This document shows positions 7,261 to 10,925 of a stretch of DNA of 10,925 bases, piece after piece; position 1 is the first letter of the stretch; each line of letters opens with the position of its first letter. Source of the DNA: Proteobacteria bacterium UBA7420 (GTDB lineage: Bacteria; Pseudomonadota; Gammaproteobacteria; Magnimaribacterales; D2472). The notes under the pieces are model-generated. The model had not been told where the DNA came from and searched no databases. It worked only from the letters and a program-made list of their open reading frames with translations. The translations under genes were made by a program, and so were the position numbers. The stretch is taken from the NCBI GenBank assembly GCA_002469975.1, contig DKMG01000022.1, positions 1 to 10,925 on the forward strand, in the 5' to 3' direction.

Positions 7261-7980
7261 ATGGACAAACTCTCACAAATCACTACAGGTAAGGCTAAGT
7301 CTTTATTCTCAACGGCTCACCCAGATCAATTGATTATGGAATTCAGGGATGACACATCTGCATTTGATGGGAAGAAGATGGAGGCTCTAGATAATAAGGG
7401 AAATGTTAATAACCAATTCAATGCTTTTGTCATGGAGTTCCTAGCCACCAAAGGAATTGAAACGCACTTTATTGAGTTGCTCTCAAGTAACGAATCTTTA
7501 GTTAAAAAGTTGGATATGTTTCCAATTGAGTGTGTGGTTCGAAATAGAGCAACTGGCTCATTATGCAAAAGATTAGGTATTGAAGACGGGCTAATACTTG
7601 ATCCACCCTTATTTGAATTTTTTTTAAAAGATGATGCCTTGGGAGATCCTTTAATAAATGATCATCACATTGTCTCTTTTGGATGGGCAAGCCAGGAAGA
7701 GGCTGACACAATGAGGGAGCTAACCCTTCAGGCCAATGATATTTTGGTGAATTTTTTTAGTGAAGCTAACCTAATTTTGGTTGATTACAAGCTAGAGTTT
7801 GGAATGTTTCAAGGAAAGATGCTTCTGGCTGATGAATTTACCCCAGATGGCTGTCGACTTTGGGATAAAGATACTTTAGCAAAAATGGACAAGGATAGAT
7901 TTCGTCAAGATCTAGGCAATGTTATAGAAACTTATAGCGAAGTTGCAGAACGTCTGGGCATGCAGATAAAACTTGACTAA
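7261..7980 (+). CDS. purC: Phosphoribosylaminoimidazole-succinocarboxamide (SAICAR) synthase
   Basis: The product is 239 residues (E. coli PurC is 237) and aligns almost without gaps. It joins CAIR with aspartate using ATP in purine synthesis. Motifs visible: GKAK at residues 10-13 (nucleotide-binding loop), DDTSAFDGKK, VKKLDMFPIECVVRNRATGSL, LVDYKLEFG, and the DEFTPDGCRLWD signature at 191-202. The gene is the last of the dapA-bamC-purC run, only 4 bp after bamC, as in many gammaproteobacteria. Its TAA stop (7978-7980) lies inside the predicted -35 region and IscR operator of the following iscR gene, so transcription of purC runs straight into the isc promoter; no terminator is visible between them. 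Confidence 0.97.
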   Translation: MDKLSQITTGKAKSLFSTAHPDQLIMEFRDDTSAFDGKKMEALDNKGNVNNQFNAFVMEFLATKGIETHFIELLSSNESLVKKLDMFPIECVVRNRATGSLCKRLGIEDGLILDPPLFEFFLKDDALGDPLINDHHIVSFGWASQEEADTMRELTLQANDILVNFFSEANLILVDYKLEFGMFQGKMLLADEFTPDGCRLWDKDTLAKMDKDRFRQDLGNVIETYSEVAERLGMQIKLD

Positions 7981-7993
7981 AAGAGTCAGGTAT
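7969..7993 (+). promoter_or_regulatory. Predicted type 1 IscR operator
   Basis: The 25 bases compare with the published E. coli type 1 site ATASYYGACTRwwwYAGTCRRSTAT, from which they differ at two positions (A for T at 7970, G for Y at 7983). Both GACT (7975-7978) and AGTC (7984-7987) cores and the right-hand GGTAT are intact. In E. coli, [2Fe-2S]-IscR binds such sites and represses the isc operon. The site overlaps the purC stop and the -35 box of the predicted iscR promoter, so binding would exclude RNA polymerase. IscR from this operon keeps the cluster ligands and the Glu that distinguishes type 1 from type 2 sites, so autoregulation is a sound inference. Confidence 0.8.
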
Positions 7994-8000
7994 TGATAAT
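7973..8000 (+). promoter_or_regulatory. Predicted sigma-70 promoter of the isc operon, leaderless arrangement
   Basis: The -35 box TTGACT (7973-7978) matches TTGACA at 5 of 6 positions. The -10 box GATAAT (7995-8000) matches TATAAT at 5 of 6. The spacer is 16 bp. A start about 7 bp after the -10 box falls on A8007, the first base of the iscR ATG. This predicts a leaderless iscR mRNA, in line with the lack of any Shine-Dalgarno in the 26-bp gap. The alternative is that iscR is also read from the dapA-bamC-purC transcript. Confidence 0.65.
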
Positions 8001-8005
8001 ACCTG
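7987..8005. repeat. Perfect 8-bp inverted repeat over the iscR -10 box
   Basis: CAGGTATT (7987-7994) and AATACCTG (7998-8005) are exact reverse complements around GAT. The left arm is the right edge of the IscR operator, and the right arm contains ATACCTG, which looks like the left half of another type 1 site but without a matching second half. It could be a second weak operator half-site or an RNA hairpin in read-through transcripts. There is no T run after it, so it is not an intrinsic terminator. Confidence 0.7.
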
Positions 8006-8006
8006 T

Positions 8007-8441
8007 ATGAATTTCACCACAAAAAGCCGCTATGCTGTAAATGCATTAGCTGATCTTCAATATCTCTCTAATCATTCTAATCCAGTGGCTCTCAAGGATA
8101 TTGCAGTTAGACAAGGCATTGAGTTAACTTATCTTGAGCAATTATTTAGGAAGTTAAGAATTGCTGGGATAGTAAAAAGTATTCGTGGTAGAAATGGTGG
8201 CTATATATATGCTGCAGAGCCAGAGAACATTACCATCAAATCAATCATGGATGCAGTTGAGGAGAATCTTGATGCCACTAATTGTGCCGGAACTTCAGCT
8301 TGTCTCTCTGGGAAACAGTGTAACTCTCATCAATTATGGGATGATCTTAATAACGTTGTAGATAGCTTTTTAAGTAAAATATCTATTGCAGAGCTTGTGG
8401 ATTCACCAGATCATCAAATTACTTTAAAGGAAATACAATAA
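8007..8441 (+). CDS. iscR: Fe-S cluster-sensing transcriptional regulator IscR (Rrf2 family)
   Basis: The product is 144 residues (E. coli IscR is 162; the C-terminal tail is shorter). Residues 1-70 form the winged-helix DNA-binding domain, starting with TTKSRYAVNAL and including LTYLEQLFRKLR and the GRNGGY wing. Glu44 matches E. coli Glu43, which controls site choice. Cys93, Cys99, Cys105 and His108 match the known [2Fe-2S] ligands (Cys92, Cys98, Cys104, His107). IscR with cluster represses isc genes, and without it activates other targets. The start is fixed by alignment to the family N-terminus and by lying 1 bp after the inverted repeat. Its stop overlaps the iscS ATG by one base (TAATG), so the two are coupled. 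Confidence 0.96.
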   Translation: MNFTTKSRYAVNALADLQYLSNHSNPVALKDIAVRQGIELTYLEQLFRKLRIAGIVKSIRGRNGGYIYAAEPENITIKSIMDAVEENLDATNCAGTSACLSGKQCNSHQLWDDLNNVVDSFLSKISIAELVDSPDHQITLKEIQ

Positions 8442-9667
8442 TGAGCACCAGTATAAATTTACCCATTTATTTAGATTATGCATCGACCACACCAGTCGAC
8501 CCGCGTGTTGCTCAAAAAATTTGCGATCATTTAACCTTAGATGGTAACTTTGGTAATCCCGCATCACGCTCCCATAAGTTTGGCTGGAAAGCAGAGGAAG
8601 CAGTAGAGGAAGCGAGATCGCATGTTGCAAACCTTGTTGGCTGTGATCCTAGAGAAATTGTTTGGACTTCAGGTGCAACCGAAGCTAATAATCTTGCAAT
8701 CAAGGGCATTGCAAATTTTTACCAATCTAAAGGTAAGCACATCATCACTTCTAAAATTGAGCATAAGGCAGTCTTGGATGCTTGCAGGCAACTGGAGCGC
8801 GAAGGATTCGAGGTTACATACTTAGAACCTAGCGAGGGTGGTGTTATCACTATTGAATCTATCAAAGCTGCAATAAGAGAAGATACAGTCTTGATTTCAT
8901 TCATGCATATTAATAATGAGCTTGGTACCATCAATGACCTAAAGAGCATTGGTGAGCTGGCAAGAGCACAAGGTATATTTTTTCATGTTGATGCTGCTCA
9001 AAGCACTGGCAAGATTGAAATCAATCTAGCTGATCTGCCTGTAGATTTAATGTCTTTCTCTGCACATAAAACTTATGGCCCAAAAGGCATAGGTGCTCTC
9101 TATGTTAGTCGAAAACCAAGAGTTAGAATCGAAGCTCAGATGCATGGAGGAGGCCACGAAAGAGGTATGCGCTCCGGCACTCTTCCAACTCACCAAATCG
9201 TTGGCATGGGCGAAGCTTTTAGAATTGCAAAAGAAGAAATGGTACAGGACACCAAAAGAATTCAAGCCTTGCATGATAGATTCTATGAGTCTGTTTCTGA
9301 GATTGAAGAAATTTACGTCAACGGTGATCTATCTAAGAAAGTAGGCAATATATTAAATATTAGTTTTGCTTATGTAGAGGGTGAATCACTCATTATGGCC
9401 TTAAAAGACATTGCTGTATCCTCTGGGTCCGCTTGTACCTCAGCGAGTCTTGAGCCCTCTTATGTTCTTAGGGCATTGGGAAGAAAGGATGAGCTGGCTT
9501 CTAGCTCCATTAGATTTTCTTTTGGTAGATTTACCACAGAAGAAGATGTGGATTACACCTTAACTTTAATTAATCATGCAGTTGAACGATTGAGAGAGCT
9601 ATCCCCACTTTGGGAGATGTATCTTGATGGAATTGATCTTGACACTGTTGATTGGCAAACACACTAA
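8441..9667 (+). CDS. iscS: Cysteine desulfurase IscS
   Basis: The product is 408 residues, the E. coli length plus four at the N-terminus, with no other gaps by eye. It is a PLP enzyme that converts cysteine to alanine and carries the sulfur as a persulfide to IscU, and in other bacteria also to TusA, ThiI and others. Lys210 in SFSAHKTYGPKG binds PLP, His108 in SKIEHKAVLD is the conserved active-site His, and Cys332 in SSGSACTSASLEPS is the mobile-loop persulfide Cys. The C-terminus, LSPLWEMYLDGIDLDTVDW, is the IscU-docking tail typical of the bacterial IscS. An AAAGGA sequence at 8426-8431 lies about 9 bp before the ATG, inside the end of iscR. Confidence 0.98.
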   Translation: MSTSINLPIYLDYASTTPVDPRVAQKICDHLTLDGNFGNPASRSHKFGWKAEEAVEEARSHVANLVGCDPREIVWTSGATEANNLAIKGIANFYQSKGKHIITSKIEHKAVLDACRQLEREGFEVTYLEPSEGGVITIESIKAAIREDTVLISFMHINNELGTINDLKSIGELARAQGIFFHVDAAQSTGKIEINLADLPVDLMSFSAHKTYGPKGIGALYVSRKPRVRIEAQMHGGGHERGMRSGTLPTHQIVGMGEAFRIAKEEMVQDTKRIQALHDRFYESVSEIEEIYVNGDLSKKVGNILNISFAYVEGESLIMALKDIAVSSGSACTSASLEPSYVLRALGRKDELASSSIRFSFGRFTTEEDVDYTLTLINHAVERLRELSPLWEMYLDGIDLDTVDWQTH

Positions 9668-9672
9668 ACTTT

Positions 9673-9678
9673 AGGAGA
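9673..9678 (+). promoter_or_regulatory. Strong Shine-Dalgarno of iscU
   Basis: AGGAGA lies 5 bp before the iscU ATG (9684). It is the best ribosome-binding site in the window, in a region where most genes have poor ones. It fits a need for high output of the scaffold relative to the other isc proteins and fixes the iscU start. Confidence 0.8.
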
Positions 9679-9683
9679 ACATC

Positions 9684-10088
9684 ATGGCGTATAGCAAAAA
9701 AGTAGTAGATAAATTTGAAAACACTATCAATGAACCAGCAAAATATAATGTTGGTAGATTTGATCCAAAGGAACTGAATATTGGTACTGGAATGGTTGGG
9801 GCGCCTGCTTGCGGTGATGTGATGAAGCTCCAGATTAAATGTGAGCGTCAGGGCAATACCCATGTGATCAAGGATGTAAAATTCAAAACATATGGTTGCG
9901 GCTCTGCTATAGCATCTTCCAGCGAGCTTGTGGAAATGCTGCTTGGAAAAACACTTGAGGAAGCCAAAGAAATTAAAAATATTGACATTGTGGAGGCTCT
10001 CGAACTTCCTCCAATTAAGATTCACTGCTCAGTTTTAGCTGAAGACTCAATTAAGCAAGCGATAGAAGACTATGAGCAAAAACAATAA
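9684..10088 (+). CDS. iscU: Fe-S cluster assembly scaffold IscU
   Basis: The product is 134 residues (E. coli IscU is 128). The three cluster-ligand cysteines are Cys43 (GAPACGDVM), Cys72 (YGCGSAIASSS) and Cys115 (KIHCSVLAED), with the conserved Asp45. LPPIK at 108-112 matches the LPPVK motif that HscA binds in E. coli. Compared with E. coli there are about six extra residues at 14-21 (TINEPAKY), before NVG, and about three extra in the loop at 53-62, which also brings an additional Cys53. IscU receives sulfur from IscS and builds [2Fe-2S] clusters. The gene sits 16 bp after iscS and ends 2 bp before the A-type carrier gene. Confidence 0.97.
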   Translation: MAYSKKVVDKFENTINEPAKYNVGRFDPKELNIGTGMVGAPACGDVMKLQIKCERQGNTHVIKDVKFKTYGCGSAIASSSELVEMLLGKTLEEAKEIKNIDIVEALELPPIKIHCSVLAEDSIKQAIEDYEQKQ

Positions 10089-10090
10089 GC

Positions 10091-10441
10091 ATGGAAAAAT
10101 TTTCTCCTGAAGTATTAACTTTTTCTGATAAAGCTATTGCTCACTTTCTGTCTAGCATTAAAAATCGAAGTGGAGCCCATGGCGTGAGAATTGGCGTGAA
10201 GAAAGCTGGCTGTTCTGGGTTTGAATATTTCTTTGATTATGTTGACGACCCCTCTAACTCAACTCCCGATGATAAAATATTTTTAGAAGGAAAATGTACA
10301 ATTTATGTTGATGCTAATAGCCTAAGCTATCTCAAGGGGAGCATGGTCGATTATTCAGAAGATGGGCTCAATAAGGGCATTAAATTCCATAATCCAAATG
10401 CTAAGGCTGTATGTGGTTGTGGAGAAAGCTTTACTATTTAA
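10091..10441 (+). CDS. iscA: A-type Fe-S carrier protein (IscA position, SufA-like features)
   Basis: The product is 116 residues. The three ligand cysteines of the A-type carriers are present: Cys41 in KKAGCSGFEY, and Cys108 and Cys110 in VCGCGESF. The protein takes clusters from the scaffold and passes them to target proteins, with most known roles in [4Fe-4S] assembly under air. Its place between iscU and fdx makes it iscA by order. By eye, the GVRIGVKKAGCSGFEY and IKFHNPNAKAVCGCGESF stretches and the N-terminal extension are closer to E. coli SufA (KFHNP, GVKQTGCAGFGY) than to IscA (KFTNP, GVRTSGCSGMAY). I therefore give the symbol by context and regard the subfamily as open. Starts 2 bp after iscU, with no strong ribosome site of its own. 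Confidence 0.92.
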   Translation: MEKFSPEVLTFSDKAIAHFLSSIKNRSGAHGVRIGVKKAGCSGFEYFFDYVDDPSNSTPDDKIFLEGKCTIYVDANSLSYLKGSMVDYSEDGLNKGIKFHNPNAKAVCGCGESFTI

Positions 10442-10442
10442 A

Positions 10443-10781
10443 ATGGCCACTATCAAATTACTTCCTCATTTTGAGCTTTGCCCAGATGGAGCTGAATTTG
10501 AAAATAGAGCTGAAGAATCAATATGTGAAGCTGCTCTAAGAGCAGGCATTAGAATTGAACATGCCTGTGAGATGTCGTGCGCATGTACAACCTGCCACAT
10601 CATTGTCCGAGAGGGTTTTTTGGAGCTAAATGAGGCGTCTGAAACTGAAGAAGATATGCTTGATAAGGCATGGGGACTTGAACCTAATTCACGGTTAAGC
10701 TGCCAAACTTGTCCAGTTGAGGGCATTTATACCGTTGAACTACCCAAATACACAATCAATCAAGTATCCGAGGATCATTAG
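10443..10781 (+). CDS. fdx: Isc-type [2Fe-2S] ferredoxin
   Basis: The product is 112 residues (E. coli Fdx is 111). Cluster ligands are Cys42, Cys48, Cys51 (HACEMSCACTTCH) and Cys87 (RLSCQ), with the extra conserved Cys46. The EEDMLDKAWGLEP helix and the C-terminal PKYTINQ are the same as in isc ferredoxins. It gives electrons for cluster building or joining on IscU. The frame is open further upstream to 10362, but that part overlaps iscA and has no homology, so ATG 10443, which gives MATIKLLPHFELCPDG as in E. coli (LPHQDLCPDG), is chosen. Only one base separates it from the iscA stop; there is no nearby Shine-Dalgarno, so it is probably coupled to iscA. Usually hscB and hscA come between these genes. 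Confidence 0.97.
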   Translation: MATIKLLPHFELCPDGAEFENRAEESICEAALRAGIRIEHACEMSCACTTCHIIVREGFLELNEASETEEDMLDKAWGLEPNSRLSCQTCPVEGIYTVELPKYTINQVSEDH

Positions 10782-10783
10782 AG

Positions 10784-10925
10784 ATGGAGTATAAGTGGTC
10801 AGATATCATTGATATTGCTATAGACCTTAATGATACTTATCCAGAGATAGACCCTCAGTGGATTAGTTTTCCTGATTTGCATAAAAAAATCTGCACTCTG
10901 GCAAATTTCAATGATGATCCATTAT
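10784..10925 (+). CDS. iscX: IscX (YfhJ), N-terminal part, cut by the window end
   Basis: The visible 47 codons start at ATG 10784 and read MEYKWSDIIDIAIDLNDTYP, then EIDPQWISFPDLH and end near NFNDDP. This matches E. coli IscX ([36 protein letters not shown]). IscX is a small acidic protein of about 66 residues that binds IscS at the site shared with frataxin and can bind iron; it slows or adjusts cluster formation according to iron. GAGGA (10770-10774) lies 9 bp before the ATG and gives a clear ribosome site. The 2-bp gap after fdx and the last place in the operon are as in E. coli. About 20 residues should lie beyond the window. Confidence 0.93.
   Translation, partial: MEYKWSDIIDIAIDLNDTYPEIDPQWISFPDLHKKICTLANFNDDPL

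Noticed and set aside
9570..10025. 151-codon open frame on the minus strand opposite iscU
   Set aside because: It lies opposite the strongly conserved iscS end and iscU, has no recognisable motif, and its Phe/His/Cys-rich composition looks like an antisense shadow.
10362..10442. Longer ferredoxin reading frame starting inside iscA
   Set aside because: The extra 27 codons overlap iscA and do not resemble the ferredoxin N-terminus; ATG 10443 gives the expected family start and length.

Overview
This is an AT-rich window from a gammaproteobacterial chromosome. Almost every gene matches a core gammaproteobacterial family, the DapA, PurC, IscS, IscU and ferredoxin sequences are close to Escherichia coli, and gene order follows two known gammaproteobacterial neighbourhoods. 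Spacing is very tight (no gap above 80 bp), several start codons are TTG or GTG, and few genes have a good Shine-Dalgarno sequence. Together these suggest a streamlined, possibly marine, lineage. The genus cannot be fixed from the sequence, and I see no mobile element, CRISPR array or phage gene.

Layout. At 1-870 lies the end of a tol-pal locus: the C-terminus of Pal, then cpoB. A tRNA-Lys(UUU) gene follows at 898-973, the same neighbour as in E. coli. At 1002-2261 is a 12-helix MFS protein of the ATP/ADP-translocase-like type, the least characterised gene here, convergent with bepA (2266-3696, minus). Next come perM (plus), bcp (minus), and the tightly packed plus-strand run dapA-bamC-purC (5362-7980). 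The set bepA, perM, bcp, dapA, bamC, purC is also grouped in E. coli.

From 8007 to the window edge is an iron-sulfur cluster assembly operon: iscR, iscS, iscU, an A-type carrier, fdx and the start of iscX. IscS supplies sulfur, IscU is the scaffold, the A-type protein passes clusters on, ferredoxin supplies electrons, IscX modulates IscS, and IscR senses cluster supply. The chaperone genes hscB and hscA, usually between iscA and fdx, are absent; only 1 bp separates those two genes, although IscU keeps the LPPxK chaperone-recognition motif.

The most interesting control signal is in the 26-bp purC-iscR gap. A 25-bp match to the type 1 IscR operator (two mismatches) overlaps the purC stop codon and a good -35 box. 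The matching -10 box puts the predicted transcription start on the A of the iscR ATG, so iscR may be a leaderless, self-repressed mRNA. A perfect 8-bp inverted repeat covers the -10 box.

No wholly new system is evident. The novelty is in the reduced isc operon, its leaderless-type promoter, the SufA-like carrier, and the unassigned transporter.
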